Below are positions 51,302-60,679 of a DNA stretch of 64,000 nt, piece after piece; positions within the stretch are counted from its first letter, which is position 1; every line of letters starts with the position of its first letter. The stretch is from Proteus vulgaris (GTDB taxonomy: Bacteria; Pseudomonadota; Gammaproteobacteria; Enterobacterales; Enterobacteriaceae): the NCBI RefSeq assembly GCF_016239305.1, contig NZ_JAEHOQ010000014.1, positions 1 through 64,000 of the forward strand. The letters run 5' to 3'. The notes beneath the pieces are model-generated. The model ran no database searches. It was not told where the DNA came from and was given only the letters and a program-made list of their open reading frames with translations. The translations under genes and the position numbers were made by a program.

Positions 51302-51326
51302 TTATCCGAGTGTTTTAGTCAAGTAT
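51302..51326 (-). promoter_or_regulatory. IscR type 1 site, distal
   Basis: A second 25-base site, directly abutting the first, beginning ATACTTGACTAAAA on the minus strand. It is slightly less close to the consensus. Tandem sites match the arrangement known at the E. coli iscR promoter. Confidence 0.78.
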
Positions 51327-51337
51327 TATACTCAGCC

Positions 51338-51365
51338 CAAAGTTGACTTAAGTTAATCAACTTTG
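51338..51365 (-). terminator. hairpin after trmJ
   Basis: Nine-base perfect stem CAAAGTTGA / TCAACTTTG with a ten-base loop, four bases after the trmJ stop on the minus strand. No T run follows, so termination would be inefficient; trmJ read-through into iscR is possible. Confidence 0.5.
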
Positions 51366-51369
51366 CCCT

Positions 51370-52098
51370 CTATTTTTTAGCCCATTTCTCAACTGACGTT
51401 AGAATACCACGTAAGATATGAAGCTCTTGTGTTTCTGGGCGTGCGCGTGTAAATAGACGGCGTAAACGGCTCATCACTTGCCCTGGATGTTTAGGACGAA
51501 TAAAGCCTGATTCATTAAGCACCTGCTCTAAGTGAACATAAAAACGTTCAATATCATCTGCTGGTGGATAATCAATCTCTGATGGGGTATTTTCCTCTTG
51601 TTTTTCTTCTTGGGCAAGTGCTGCCATACGAATTTCATAACAAACAAGCTGAACTGCCATCGCTAAATTTAAAGAACCATATTCTGGGTTAGTCGGAACA
51701 TACAAATGAAAATCACATTTTTGTAATTCTTCATTGGTTAAACCTGTGCGTTCACGACCAAAGATTACCGCAACTGGCTTATTTTTAGCTTCCATAACAC
51801 AACGCTCACCACATTCACGGGGGGCAAGCATGGGCCAAGAAAGTGTGCGACTACGGGCGCTCGTCCCAATCACTAAACCACAACCTTCAATCGCTTCATC
51901 GATGCTATTAACAATGTGTGCATTGCCAATAACATCACTTGCACCTGCAGATAGGGCAATAGAATGTGAATCTGGTTTTTCTTTCGGATTAACAAAATAA
52001 AGGTTGGTTAATCCCATGGTTTTCATAGCACGAGCAGTAGAGCCCATATTGCCTGTATGTGAGGTCTCTACAAGGATGATGCGAATATTTTCTAACAT
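51370..52098 (-). CDS. trmJ: tRNA (cytidine/uridine-2'-O-)-methyltransferase TrmJ
   Basis: SPOUT-fold enzyme that 2'-O-methylates position 32 of several tRNAs. 242 residues from the ATG at 52098, which gives the conserved [19 protein letters not shown] start. An in-frame ATG ten codons upstream is also possible, and neither ribosome site is strong. The SAM-binding trefoil knot carries [15 protein letters not shown] and the [14 protein letters not shown] segment. A C-terminal helical extension ([22 protein letters not shown]) completes the family architecture. Upstream of iscR and divergent from suhB. Confidence 0.94.
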   Translation of the reverse strand: MLENIRIILVETSHTGNMGSTARAMKTMGLTNLYFVNPKEKPDSHSIALSAGASDVIGNAHIVNSIDEAIEGCGLVIGTSARSRTLSWPMLAPRECGERCVMEAKNKPVAVIFGRERTGLTNEELQKCDFHLYVPTNPEYGSLNLAMAVQLVCYEIRMAALAQEEKQEENTPSEIDYPPADDIERFYVHLEQVLNESGFIRPKHPGQVMSRLRRLFTRARPETQELHILRGILTSVEKWAKK

Positions 52099-52165
52099 TG
52101 ATTTCTTGTTAATTGCTTTGTGATCCATCTATTTTATCACAAATGTAGCCAGAAACACGAATGCC

Positions 52166-52174
52166 TGTTATACT
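52166..52174 (+). promoter_or_regulatory. suhB extended -10 promoter candidate
   Basis: TGTTATACT is an extended -10 element (TGn plus TATACT), 49 bases before the suhB start codon. No convincing -35. Confidence 0.5.
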
Positions 52175-52222
52175 CTCGCACGTTTTTTATCCCCGTTCTT
52201 TAACATCTTGTGGAAGATAACC

Positions 52223-53026
52223 ATGCATCCGATGCTGAATATTGCCATACGTGCCGCACGTAAGGCTGGTAATTTAATCGCCAAAAATTACGAAAATCCT
52301 GAATCTGTAGAAACTAATCAGAAAGGTACCAATGATTTTGTCACTAATGTTGACCGTGACGCAGAACAAGCAATCATTGAAATCATCCGTAAGTCTTATC
52401 CAAAACACACCATTATTACGGAAGAAAGTGGCGAGTTACTCGGTGAAGATCACGACATACAATGGGTTATTGATCCACTTGATGGCACGACTAACTTCAT
52501 TAAACGTCTTCCACACTTCTCTGTTTCTATCGCTGTGCGCATTAAAGGCCGTACTGAAGTGGCTGTTGTTTATGATCCTATGCGTAACGAATTATTCTCA
52601 GCTGTTCGTGGTCAAGGCGCTCAATTAAATGGTTATCGTCTGCGTGGCTCTAATGCCCGTGATTTAGATGGTGCTGTTCTTGCAACTGGTTTCCCATTCA
52701 AAAGCAAACAACATTCAGCTGCTTATATGAACATGTTAGGTAAACTATTTGTTCCTTGTGCTGATTTTCGTCGTACTGGTTCAGCAGCATTAGATTTAGC
52801 TTATGTCGCTGCTGGCCGTGTTGATGGTTTCTTTGAAATTGGCTTAAAACCTTGGGATTTCTTAGGCGGTGAGTTAATTGCTCGTGAAGCAGGAGCTATC
52901 GTTTCTGACTTTACAGGTAACCATGGTTATCTCCAAACAGGTAATATTGTTGCGGGTAACCCTCGTGTCGTTAGAGCATTATTAGCTGAAATTCGTAGCG
53001 AACTAACAGATGCATTAAAACGTTAA
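52223..53026 (+). CDS. suhB: inositol-1-monophosphatase / antitermination factor SuhB
   Basis: Mg-dependent inositol monophosphatase that in E. coli also joins the NusA-dependent rRNA antitermination complex. 267 residues from the ATG at 52223 (GGAAG six bases upstream); an upstream in-frame ATG at 52208 is rejected. Metal ligands lie in EESGE (about 67-71) and DPLDGTTNF (about 84-92), with WDFLGGELIAREAGA near the C-terminus. Divergent from trmJ. Confidence 0.97.
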   Translation: MHPMLNIAIRAARKAGNLIAKNYENPESVETNQKGTNDFVTNVDRDAEQAIIEIIRKSYPKHTIITEESGELLGEDHDIQWVIDPLDGTTNFIKRLPHFSVSIAVRIKGRTEVAVVYDPMRNELFSAVRGQGAQLNGYRLRGSNARDLDGAVLATGFPFKSKQHSAAYMNMLGKLFVPCADFRRTGSAALDLAYVAAGRVDGFFEIGLKPWDFLGGELIAREAGAIVSDFTGNHGYLQTGNIVAGNPRVVRALLAEIRSELTDALKR

Positions 53027-53059
53027 TTTGTCAGTACAAATAACGACAAAAATATAAAG

Positions 53060-53097
53060 AAAAAGGCCATCATTGTAAAATGTAATGGCCTTTTTTC
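53060..53097 (+). terminator. suhB terminator
   Basis: Stem AAAGGCCAT / ATGGCCTTT with an internal partly paired loop, then a T run. Confidence 0.88.
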
Positions 53098-53115
53098 TTA
53101 CCTCTCTGTTTCGCA

Positions 53116-53778
53116 TTATATTAATAGTGAATTTACTGATAACCTGCTGATTTCTAATGCTATTTTGTCTAGTAATTGTGATGTCATTTCTTGCTTATCA
53201 ATACGTAATAAAAATGCTTTTCGGGCTATCACAAATCCTAGTATTTGCCCAATTACCGCATGAGCACGAATAGTAGTGGTTAATTTATTGCAATCTTTAT
53301 CTATTAATTCAATAAGATGAGAAAGTCTTATATGAAAAGGCTCTATGAGATTATGATAAATTAATTCATAATTTTCAGTCGGTTCTAACTGTTCCCGTAA
53401 AATTAATTGACTATAATAATGGCGTTCTGGTGCTAATAACGCACGCGTTAGTCCCGTCATTAATAAAGGAATTAACTCAGCAAATAATTCACGATTAGGT
53501 TTATCTTCTTTTAATATACGCTGAAGCTTATTATCAAAATGGTCAAAATGAATTTCTGAAGCTAATTCAGTCGCAATAAATTGAATAACAGCGGTATAAA
53601 CACCGAGCTTTCCACCAAAATGATAAGGAATTGCTGACTGATTAACACCAGCATCCTGCGCAAGTTGTCGCGTTCTCAACCCACTAATTCCATGTAGTGC
53701 AAAAAGCTTAATCCCTTCTTGAACTAACTTTTCTTGAGTCTGTTCTGTACTTATCGCGGTTTTACTGGTGTTTTTCAT
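53116..53778 (-). CDS. TetR-family regulator with CerR-type C-terminal domain
   Basis: Transcriptional repressor of 220 residues. The N-terminal helix-turn-helix spans about 35-60 (GISGLRTRQLAQDAGVNQSAIPYHFGGK). The ligand-binding part (LIPLLMTGLTRALLAPERHYYSQLILREQLEPT) resembles the CerR/DUF1956 class, which includes E. coli CecR (YbiH), from memory. It starts 26 bases after the M24-fold gene and is probably co-transcribed. A palindrome at the promoter of that gene is a likely operator, so the pair would be autorepressed. The ligand is unknown. Confidence 0.88.
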   Translation of the reverse strand: MKNTSKTAISTEQTQEKLVQEGIKLFALHGISGLRTRQLAQDAGVNQSAIPYHFGGKLGVYTAVIQFIATELASEIHFDHFDNKLQRILKEDKPNRELFAELIPLLMTGLTRALLAPERHYYSQLILREQLEPTENYELIYHNLIEPFHIRLSHLIELIDKDCNKLTTTIRAHAVIGQILGFVIARKAFLLRIDKQEMTSQLLDKIALEISRLSVNSLLI

Positions 53779-53804
53779 TATTTGTTAACTATTTTATATT
53801 TGGC

Positions 53805-55073
53805 TTATAAATCAGCACGCATTAATTGTGTTGAGTTTGAATTTAACTCAATCCCTTTACTTTTACCAACAACAACCGTACCACCTAAGTTACATAAGTG
53901 ATGACCAAAGCCACAGTTAGGTTCAAACGCAAACGTCATGCCTTCTTGTAATACAAGCTCTCGTCCCGGATTTGGCAATCGTTCAATTTGTTTATAACGA
54001 CTCGCTAATGGTAATGATTCGATACCTGGAGCTGTACCAAACCCAATAGGTCCGTATGGATTGATGCTATGGATAAGTGGATGAACATGCCATCCCCCTG
54101 ATTTTAATAATGGTTTTTCCATTAAATCAACTACTTCACCAAAAGTAACTCCTGCCTTTAAATGTTCAACTCCTATTTCATAACATTCACGAGCAACCAA
54201 AGCGGCTTTTTCTAAGTTTTCGTGAATTTTACCTACTGCAACAGCAGCCTGATGTTGTGTTTCATACATTCCATATAAAGCAAAAATTTCTGATAACACA
54301 ATATCACCGGTTTGAATTTCACGAGGTGCTTGTGAACGATATTGCCAAGCTGGAGGTCCCCAACCAATATATTCAGAACCTGATCCCATTAGAATTTCAG
54401 CCGTGAATCCACCTCTAGATAAGCAAGTTGCAGTAATAGCAGCTGCAAGATCAGCTTCTGTCGCTCCAGGTCTGGTTGTGACTCTCATTGCTTCACTCAT
54501 TGCTTCCCCAATAGCGGCAGCATATCTTACGTGAGTCAGTTCTTCTTCACTTTTAACTGATGCTCGTTTAAAGAAATCACGATAGACACAGCTAAATTTT
54601 GCATAAGGAAATGCATCTTTAATACCGTTTAGAGTATTAAATGGCATTGCACCATCAAAATAGAATGGAGGATAAGGCTCTAAACCAATAACACCGATAT
54701 GCGCATTTTGTTGTACTCCCATTTCTTTCAGAAATTGAGCAATACTGCGCCCTGTTTTTCCCACAACGAGATTATCTTCATCAATCCACTGCAAATCACC
54801 ACGTAATTTTGCCTGCATATGATCAGCGATCATCATTGGTGCAAAAGTAATTATTAATGGCTTTTTATCTTCATGAAAAATAACAACTGATCCTAGTCGA
54901 TCATTTGTAAAATAGTGGTCAATACAAAATGGTGCAGGTGCAGCAGATTCTCTATCACCATAAATAATCAATGTATCTAACTGATTATCTTTCATAATAT
55001 CTCTAGCTAATTGCCAGCGTCTGTCTCTTTCTTGTAAAGAAAAACTGGCTGGGATCACCGATTTATTGTTCAT
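53805..55073 (-). CDS. M24 (pita-bread fold) protein with degenerate metal site
   Basis: 422 residues: a creatinase-like N-terminal domain (to about 175) and an M24 aminopeptidase-type C-terminal domain. Of the five usual metal ligands, the first Asp is replaced by Glu (GDIVLSEIFALYG) and the second by a non-acidic residue (YETQHQ where GDITR is usual). A candidate His is present (HVHPLIHS) and one Glu is kept (FAFEPN). The last Glu is lost (CNLGGTVVV). It is therefore unlikely to be a standard di-metal aminopeptidase. A creatinase-like hydrolase or another chemistry is possible. The ATG at 55073 has AAGGG seven bases upstream. Operon with the TetR gene, behind a clear promoter. Confidence 0.82.
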   Translation of the reverse strand: MNNKSVIPASFSLQERDRRWQLARDIMKDNQLDTLIIYGDRESAAPAPFCIDHYFTNDRLGSVVIFHEDKKPLIITFAPMMIADHMQAKLRGDLQWIDEDNLVVGKTGRSIAQFLKEMGVQQNAHIGVIGLEPYPPFYFDGAMPFNTLNGIKDAFPYAKFSCVYRDFFKRASVKSEEELTHVRYAAAIGEAMSEAMRVTTRPGATEADLAAAITATCLSRGGFTAEILMGSGSEYIGWGPPAWQYRSQAPREIQTGDIVLSEIFALYGMYETQHQAAVAVGKIHENLEKAALVARECYEIGVEHLKAGVTFGEVVDLMEKPLLKSGGWHVHPLIHSINPYGPIGFGTAPGIESLPLASRYKQIERLPNPGRELVLQEGMTFAFEPNCGFGHHLCNLGGTVVVGKSKGIELNSNSTQLMRADL

Positions 55074-55095
55074 AATAATACCCTTTTTCACATTC

Positions 55096-55111
55096 ATTCA
55101 TTTGAATGAAT
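55096..55111. promoter_or_regulatory. TetR operator candidate
   Basis: Seven-base arms ATTCATT / AATGAAT around a two-base centre. It sits immediately after the -10 box, over the expected transcription start of the M24-tetR operon. Confidence 0.65.
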
Positions 55112-55113
55112 TA

Positions 55114-55142
55114 AATCTAAACCTAATAATTAGAATGGTCAA
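55114..55142 (-). promoter_or_regulatory. promoter of the M24-tetR operon
   Basis: On the minus strand: TTGACC (55137-55142), 17-base spacer, TAGATT (55114-55119). The -35 also falls inside an inverted repeat AATAATT / AATTATT (55124-55146), which could be a second regulator site. Confidence 0.7.
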
Positions 55143-55242
55143 TTATTCTTTTGATCAAAAAATGCGCTTTTTAAATAAGAAAAGAAAAAAATCTGCAATA
55201 TCAAGAGATATTACAGATCTTAATTTTTATGAAATAAAGAAA

Positions 55243-56397
55243 TTAGGTATTTTGAGGCTGTACTTTAGGCCTAATAAACATCGCAGGGATCGTTAATGCT
55301 GCCATTAACCAGAATATAAACGATTCTTGATTTGGGAGTTTTTCATATAGCCAACCCGATATAATCGTCATAATAGCAATACTACCCCCCATTGCTAAGG
55401 CGGAATACACAGCTTGCAGACGAATAATTTCGTGTTCTTGTCGGGCGCTAATAAAACGCATTGCAGCCAAATGACACACTGTAAACGTACCACTATGTAA
55501 GATTTGAACAACAATAAGCGCGGGTAATGCGGTAAAACTCCCCATTAATCCCCAACGTAAAAGTCCTGCAAAAGCAGAAAGTAATAGTAGATCCCTTGCC
55601 CCCCACCGACGGAATAAACGGTGGCTAAGCATAAAAACGATGACTTCAGATATCACACCTAATGACCAAAGGTAGCCAATTGTTGCAGTGTCGTACCCTG
55701 CTTTTTCCCAATAAAGTGCGCTAAAACCATAATAAGCAGCATGCGCACCTTGTAGTAGAGAGACACATAACAAAAAGCGCCAAACAGGCCCATCAGAAAT
55801 GAGTTTCATAAAAGACACATTACTGTGTTCTGTTTTTTTCACCTTACCTTGAGGCATGATTTTAGGACGAAGCATCGATGTAAGGAATAATGCAAGGGTA
55901 CTGGCAATCAACCCATAAAGAATGATGGGATGCCCAAAAACATCAATTAAAATCCCCAACAATGATGAACTAATGATAAAAGCAATAGAGCCCCAAACGC
56001 GGATTTTTCCATAATCAAAAGGAAACTGTTTTTGCCAAGTTCCAGCTAAGGAATCCCCTAAAGGCACCATAGGTGAAAAGAATACGTTAAATCCAGTCAT
56101 TACAAAGAATAACCATGCCCAATGGCTACCCATCATAAATGCAACAGTAAAGAGTAATGAGAGAAAGGCGAATAGTCGTAATGCTGTGATAAGTTTTGAT
56201 GGATCTTTTACTGCGGGTGTTAAAATGAGGCTACCGACAAAACGTGCAGTTAAACCTACACCTAATAACAGACCTATCATTGCAGGATCGACACCCTCTC
56301 CTTTTAGCCATATTGACCAAAAAGGTAAAAAGATACCGTATGAGAAGAAGTACGTAAAATAATCTAAGGCAAGCCACAGTGTTGATGGAATAACCAT
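55243..56397 (-). CDS. hcaT: MFS transporter HcaT
   Basis: Twelve-helix major facilitator protein, 384 residues (379 in E. coli), matching my recall of HcaT, the putative 3-phenylpropionate permease (ALDYFTYFFSYGIFLPFW start; LLQGAHAAYYGFSALYW; LWSLGVISEVIVFMLSHRLFRRWGARD). The ATG at 56397 follows a strong GGGGGA and is preferred over an ATG four codons earlier. No hca catabolic genes lie nearby, so the real substrate may differ. It follows glyA with a terminator between. Confidence 0.92.
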   Translation of the reverse strand: MVIPSTLWLALDYFTYFFSYGIFLPFWSIWLKGEGVDPAMIGLLLGVGLTARFVGSLILTPAVKDPSKLITALRLFAFLSLLFTVAFMMGSHWAWLFFVMTGFNVFFSPMVPLGDSLAGTWQKQFPFDYGKIRVWGSIAFIISSSLLGILIDVFGHPIILYGLIASTLALFLTSMLRPKIMPQGKVKKTEHSNVSFMKLISDGPVWRFLLCVSLLQGAHAAYYGFSALYWEKAGYDTATIGYLWSLGVISEVIVFMLSHRLFRRWGARDLLLLSAFAGLLRWGLMGSFTALPALIVVQILHSGTFTVCHLAAMRFISARQEHEIIRLQAVYSALAMGGSIAIMTIISGWLYEKLPNQESFIFWLMAALTIPAMFIRPKVQPQNT

Positions 56398-56417
56398 CCA
56401 ATCCCCCATTTTTAAAA

Positions 56418-56458
56418 TGCAAAAAAACCCGCCAAGAACAAGTTCTCGAAGCGGGCTT
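56418..56458 (-). terminator. glyA terminator
   Basis: Interrupted stem (GCCCGCTTCGAGAA with TTCTTGGCGGG on the minus strand) followed by seven T. It lies between glyA and hcaT. Confidence 0.85.
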
Positions 56459-56489
56459 GTACAACGGGTTTTATTATATCGTTACAAAC

Positions 56490-57743
56490 TTATGCGTAAA
56501 CTGGAAATTTAGCGCAGATATCCAAGACATCTCGTTTCACATTCTCAATGTTCGCTTCATCATTGATATCATCAAGGACATCACACATCCAACCGGCTAA
56601 TTTACGAGCTTCCGCTTCTTTAAAACCACGGCGTGTAATTGCTGGAGAACCGATACGAACACCTGAAGTGACAAATGGACTACGTGGATCATTTGGCACA
56701 CTGTTTTTGTTAACAGTGATATTTGCACGACCGAGCGCTGCATCTGCATCTTTACCCGTAATATCTTTATCAACTAAGTCTAATAAAAACAGGTGGTTTT
56801 CAGTTCCGCCAGACACTACTTTATAACCGCGTTCTAAGAAAACGTCTACCATTGCTTTCGCGTTTTTAGCAACTTGTTGCTGATAAACTTTAAATTCTGG
56901 TTCCATTGCTTCTTTTAATGCAACCGCTTTACCCGCGATAACGTGCATTAAAGGGCCACCTTGAGAGCCAGGGAATACTGCTGAGTTCAGTTTTTTGTAG
57001 AACTCTTCATCTCCACCTTTAGCAAGGATAAGACCACCACGTGGGCCAGCTAATGTTTTATGAGTTGTTGTTGTAACTACGTGAGCATGAGGAACGGGGT
57101 TAGGATAAACACCCGCAGCAATCATCCCCGCAACGTGTGCCATATCAACAAACAGGTAAGCACCAATGCTATCAGCAATTTCACGCATTTTCGCCCAATC
57201 AACCAAACCAGAATAAGCAGAGAAGCCACCAATAATCATTTTTGGTTGATGTTTTTTAGCTTGAATTGCGATATCTTCGTAATCAATTTTACCTGATTCA
57301 TCAATGCCATAAGGTACGATATTATATAGCTTACCAGAGAAGTTAACTGGTGAACCATGAGTTAAGTGACCGCCTTGTGCTAGGTTCATACCTAAAACTG
57401 TATCACCCGGTTTTAACAATGCCATATAAACAGCAGCATTCGCTTGTGAACCTGAGTGAGGTTGTACGTTAGCATAGTCAGCACCAAATAATGCTTTTGC
57501 ACGATCGATTGCCAGTTGCTCTACAACATCCACATACTCACAACCGCCGTAGTAGCGTTTTCCCGGATAGCCTTCAGCATATTTATTTGTCAGCTGAGAT
57601 CCCTGCGCCTGCATAACACGAGGACTGGTATAGTTTTCAGAAGCAATAAGTTCGATGTGCTCTTCTTGACGAGTCACTTCACCTTCCATTGCATTCCATA
57701 ATTCTGGATCGTAATCAGCAATATTCATTTCACGTTTTAACAT
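56490..57743 (-). CDS. glyA: serine hydroxymethyltransferase
   Basis: PLP enzyme that converts serine and tetrahydrofolate to glycine and 5,10-methylene-THF, the main one-carbon source. 417 residues, as in E. coli. The PLP lysine is in [13 protein letters not shown] (about 230). [11 protein letters not shown] and [14 protein letters not shown] are conserved. Divergent from hmp. A PurR-like operator lies in the leader just downstream of an extended -10 promoter. Confidence 0.98.
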   Translation of the reverse strand: MLKREMNIADYDPELWNAMEGEVTRQEEHIELIASENYTSPRVMQAQGSQLTNKYAEGYPGKRYYGGCEYVDVVEQLAIDRAKALFGADYANVQPHSGSQANAAVYMALLKPGDTVLGMNLAQGGHLTHGSPVNFSGKLYNIVPYGIDESGKIDYEDIAIQAKKHQPKMIIGGFSAYSGLVDWAKMREIADSIGAYLFVDMAHVAGMIAAGVYPNPVPHAHVVTTTTHKTLAGPRGGLILAKGGDEEFYKKLNSAVFPGSQGGPLMHVIAGKAVALKEAMEPEFKVYQQQVAKNAKAMVDVFLERGYKVVSGGTENHLFLLDLVDKDITGKDADAALGRANITVNKNSVPNDPRSPFVTSGVRIGSPAITRRGFKEAEARKLAGWMCDVLDDINDEANIENVKRDVLDICAKFPVYA

Positions 57744-57855
57744 TCAGATCTCCTGACTCAGCTAACTTCACTAAAGACAAACTCCCATACGGGAGAAAGA
57801 ATGGCATACAGTGTAAACTCTTTTTCTTCATTGAGATAGCCCCTAATGAAAAAAT

Positions 57856-57871
57856 ACGCAATCGTTTGCCA
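57856..57871 (-). promoter_or_regulatory. PurR operator candidate (glyA)
   Basis: ACGCAATCGTTTGCCA matches 13 of 16 positions of the PurR box ACGCAAACGTTTGCGT. PurR control of glyA is known in E. coli. The site covers the expected transcription start. Confidence 0.75.
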
Positions 57872-57875
57872 TTCA

Positions 57876-57884
57876 ATTATAACA
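57876..57884 (-). promoter_or_regulatory. glyA extended -10 promoter
   Basis: On the minus strand TGTTATAAT: perfect TATAAT (57876-57881) with an upstream TG. The -35 is weak. It sits immediately upstream of the PurR-like box. Confidence 0.7.
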
Positions 57885-58045
57885 GTACCTTATTACTTTT
57901 TAACAACCTCATTTTATCCTGTGCTTATTCCTCTTTTTGAGGCACATCTCGCCTTATTATGCAAACGTCCCGCATCATTCTCTAAGATTTGAGATTTTTT
58001 GTTAAAAAATAAAAACAATTATTTACAAAATAATCAAAAAGAGAT

Positions 58046-58068
58046 AAGTTGCATATAAAATGCAATTT
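58046..58068. promoter_or_regulatory. NsrR-like site upstream of hmp
   Basis: A 23-base palindrome of 11-1-11 form (AAGTTGCATAT A AAATGCAATTT), close to the NsrR consensus as I recall it (AAGATGCATTT repeats). NsrR represses hmp in E. coli and loses DNA binding on exposure to nitric oxide. It is centred 53 bases before the start codon. Confidence 0.75.
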
Positions 58069-58109
58069 ATAAAAATTCACAATAAACTGAAAATTTTTCA
58101 GGAGCAATT

Positions 58110-59306
58110 ATGTTAGATGCACAAACTATCGCGACGATTAAATCAACAATTCCTCTTATTGCTAAAACAGGCCCTGCATTAACCGCACATTTTTATGATC
58201 GAATGTTCTCTCGTCATCCTGAGCTAAAAGATATCTTCACCATGAGCCACCAAAGTAATGGTGCTCAACGTGAAGCCTTATTTAATGCTATATGCGCTTA
58301 TGCAACCAATATTGAAAATTTATCTACAATCTTACCGGCCGTTGAAAAAATCGCACAAAAACACACCAGTTTAAATATTCTTCCTGAACACTATCCCATC
58401 GTAGGTGAAAATTTATTGGCTACAATTGATGAAATGTTTAACCCAGGGCAAGAAGTGTTAGACGCTTGGGGAGCTGCTTATCAAGTATTAGCGGATGTCT
58501 TTATTAGTCGTGAAGAACAAATTTATCAACAAAAAGAACAAACAAGTGGTGGTTGGAGGGGATTGCGAGCTTTTAAAGTCACACATAAAGTAAAACAAAG
58601 TGATGTCATCACCAGCTTTGAATTAGCACCTGAAAACGGCCTTGATATTACGCCTTATCAAGCAGGGCAATATTTAAGCATTTATATCCGTGATGAACGT
58701 CTTGAAAACCAAGAAATACGTCAATATTCATTAACTCAATCGTCAAATAATAAAACCTATCGCATCGCGGTAAAACGCGAAGAGAAAGGTATTTTATCGA
58801 ATTTTCTTCATGACCATATTCAAGAAGGGGATGTTTTACAAGTCGCCGCACCAGGGGGGGATTTCTATTTAGAGGTATCACCAACAACACCTGTTACATT
58901 AATTTCAGCGGGTGTGGGTTTAACCCCCATGCTATCAATGTTACACACACTTTCGGCTCATCAAGCCAATGTCAATTGGTTACATGCTGCTGAACATGGT
59001 GGTGTTCATGCCTTTAAAGGTGAAATTCATCAAGTCGGTAGCCAAATTCCACATTATCAACAAGCAGTTTGGTATCGCACACCACGGCCTGAAGATGTAC
59101 AAAATAAAGAATATCAATTTGAAGGTCTAATGACATTAAAACAAGTTGAAGATTGGATAAGCATTCCTGATATGCATTTCTATTTTTGTGGGCCATTACC
59201 TTTTATGCAATCTGTTGCAAAACAACTTATTGAATTAGGTATTAATCGTGAAAAACTGCATTATGAATGTTTTGGTCCTCATGCTGTTATTATGCAAGAT
59301 TTATAA
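58110..59306 (+). CDS. hmp: flavohaemoglobin (nitric oxide dioxygenase)
   Basis: Converts nitric oxide to nitrate using oxygen and NAD(P)H, the main aerobic NO defence. 398 residues (396 in E. coli). The globin domain has the distal Tyr29 and Gln53 and the proximal haem His85. The FAD domain carries RQYSLTQSS, and the NAD domain carries [14 protein letters not shown] and [13 protein letters not shown] lies five bases before the ATG. An NsrR-like site upstream suggests induction by NO. Confidence 0.98.
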   Translation: MLDAQTIATIKSTIPLIAKTGPALTAHFYDRMFSRHPELKDIFTMSHQSNGAQREALFNAICAYATNIENLSTILPAVEKIAQKHTSLNILPEHYPIVGENLLATIDEMFNPGQEVLDAWGAAYQVLADVFISREEQIYQQKEQTSGGWRGLRAFKVTHKVKQSDVITSFELAPENGLDITPYQAGQYLSIYIRDERLENQEIRQYSLTQSSNNKTYRIAVKREEKGILSNFLHDHIQEGDVLQVAAPGGDFYLEVSPTTPVTLISAGVGLTPMLSMLHTLSAHQANVNWLHAAEHGGVHAFKGEIHQVGSQIPHYQQAVWYRTPRPEDVQNKEYQFEGLMTLKQVEDWISIPDMHFYFCGPLPFMQSVAKQLIELGINREKLHYECFGPHAVIMQDL

Positions 59307-59355
59307 TCAATAAATAATCAAGCCATTAAGACTAAGCTTTAAAATAGAATAAATA

Positions 59356-59396
59356 AAAAGCGCTGATAGAGTTATATTTATCAGCGCTTTTGTTAT
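59356..59396 (+). terminator. hmp terminator
   Basis: Thirteen-base perfect stem AAAAGCGCTGATA / TATCAGCGCTTTT with a ten-base loop, then TGTTATTT. Its A run also serves the convergent strand. Confidence 0.9.
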
Positions 59397-59418
59397 TTAT
59401 ATCATGCTATTTTTATGG

Positions 59419-60048
59419 TCAGTATTTATTTTCAATCGCAGTGGGAATAACATGATCTTTAGCAGAAAAACCGTACCAAATAACACTAATTAGACAAAGT
59501 GTATAACCAAATAATTCACTGCCCTCTTCCACCATGTTTTTAACAGCGCGGTTATAATCCTCACCTAATAGTTTATTCCATAGTATTCCCATACCAAATA
59601 GACGAGAGAACAACAAAATACATAATAAGCCAGCAACTAACATTCCATGGCTTGGATGAGTAATAAAGTGAATTAAGCCTTTTAATGTTCTCTTACCTTC
59701 TCTAATCGCAATGGCAATACAGACAAACGTCACTGTCAACGCGAACCAAACCCAAGATCCGTGTGCAATCTGATCAAATACACCATCTAACTCACGAATT
59801 AAAATACACAGGAAAAAGCCCATAATTAGAGTGAACGCTCCCCGTTGTTCACTTTCTTGACACGCTTTAACAAAAAAGAATAAGCAAATCATTGCGACAA
59901 TAATTTCTTGACCCAATTCAGTTACTGACGTTTCTGAAATGCCATTATCAAGAACCAAAATATCAAGAAAAATAAATCCCGTAGTGATAGCAATTAACAC
60001 TGCCGCACATAAAAATAAAGCAAGACGCTTTAATAAATAATTAAACAT
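59419..60048 (-). CDS. hypothetical polytopic membrane protein
   Basis: I do not recognise the family. 209 residues from the ATG at 60048 (GGAAG four bases upstream). About six hydrophobic helices are visible: 10-32, 48-63, 73-87, 100-115, 135-152 and 185-200. A conserved-looking acidic motif sits in a helix start (ETSVTELGQEIIVAMICL), and ELDGVFDQIAHG and NMVEEGSELFGY form short loops. No signal peptide separate from the first helix and no nucleotide-binding motif. Monocistronic, convergent with hmp and downstream of the glnB terminator. Its position between hmp and glnB is not the E. coli order. Confidence 0.75.
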   Translation of the reverse strand: MFNYLLKRLALFLCAAVLIAITTGFIFLDILVLDNGISETSVTELGQEIIVAMICLFFFVKACQESEQRGAFTLIMGFFLCILIRELDGVFDQIAHGSWVWFALTVTFVCIAIAIREGKRTLKGLIHFITHPSHGMLVAGLLCILLFSRLFGMGILWNKLLGEDYNRAVKNMVEEGSELFGYTLCLISVIWYGFSAKDHVIPTAIENKY

Positions 60049-60235
60049 TATTCTTCCCACACCTTAATGATTTTTTAATATAGATGATAATAACTTACTT
60101 AAAAGTTATTGAATAACATTTTGTGCCTTAATATTTATAAAAAATAGTAAAATAAATTGTTAACAATCATCAATAGACTTGAATAAGATATAAATAGCAT
60201 TTTAGGTAAAACATAAAAAAAATAATTATGCGCAA

Positions 60236-60279
60236 GAAAAAGAAAAAGCCCGATATTTTGATTAAAAATATCGGGCTTT
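60236..60279 (-). terminator. glnB terminator
   Basis: Fifteen-base stem AAAGCCCGATATTTT / AAAATATCGGGCTTT with a five-base loop, then TTCTTTTTC on the minus strand. Confidence 0.92.
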
Positions 60280-60325
60280 AATAAAAATAAATAATGTAAC
60301 GATTTGGATTAAGCTTAATCAATAA

Positions 60326-60676
<351 letters not shown>

Positions 60677-60679
60677 CTA

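Larger units (their letters stand above)
57744..58109. other. glyA-hmp divergent control region
   Basis: No gene in 366 bases. On the left are the glyA promoter and PurR-like site, on the right the hmp NsrR-like palindrome, with AT-rich DNA between. In E. coli MetR sites lie in the equivalent region; I could not place them here. Confidence 0.6.
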
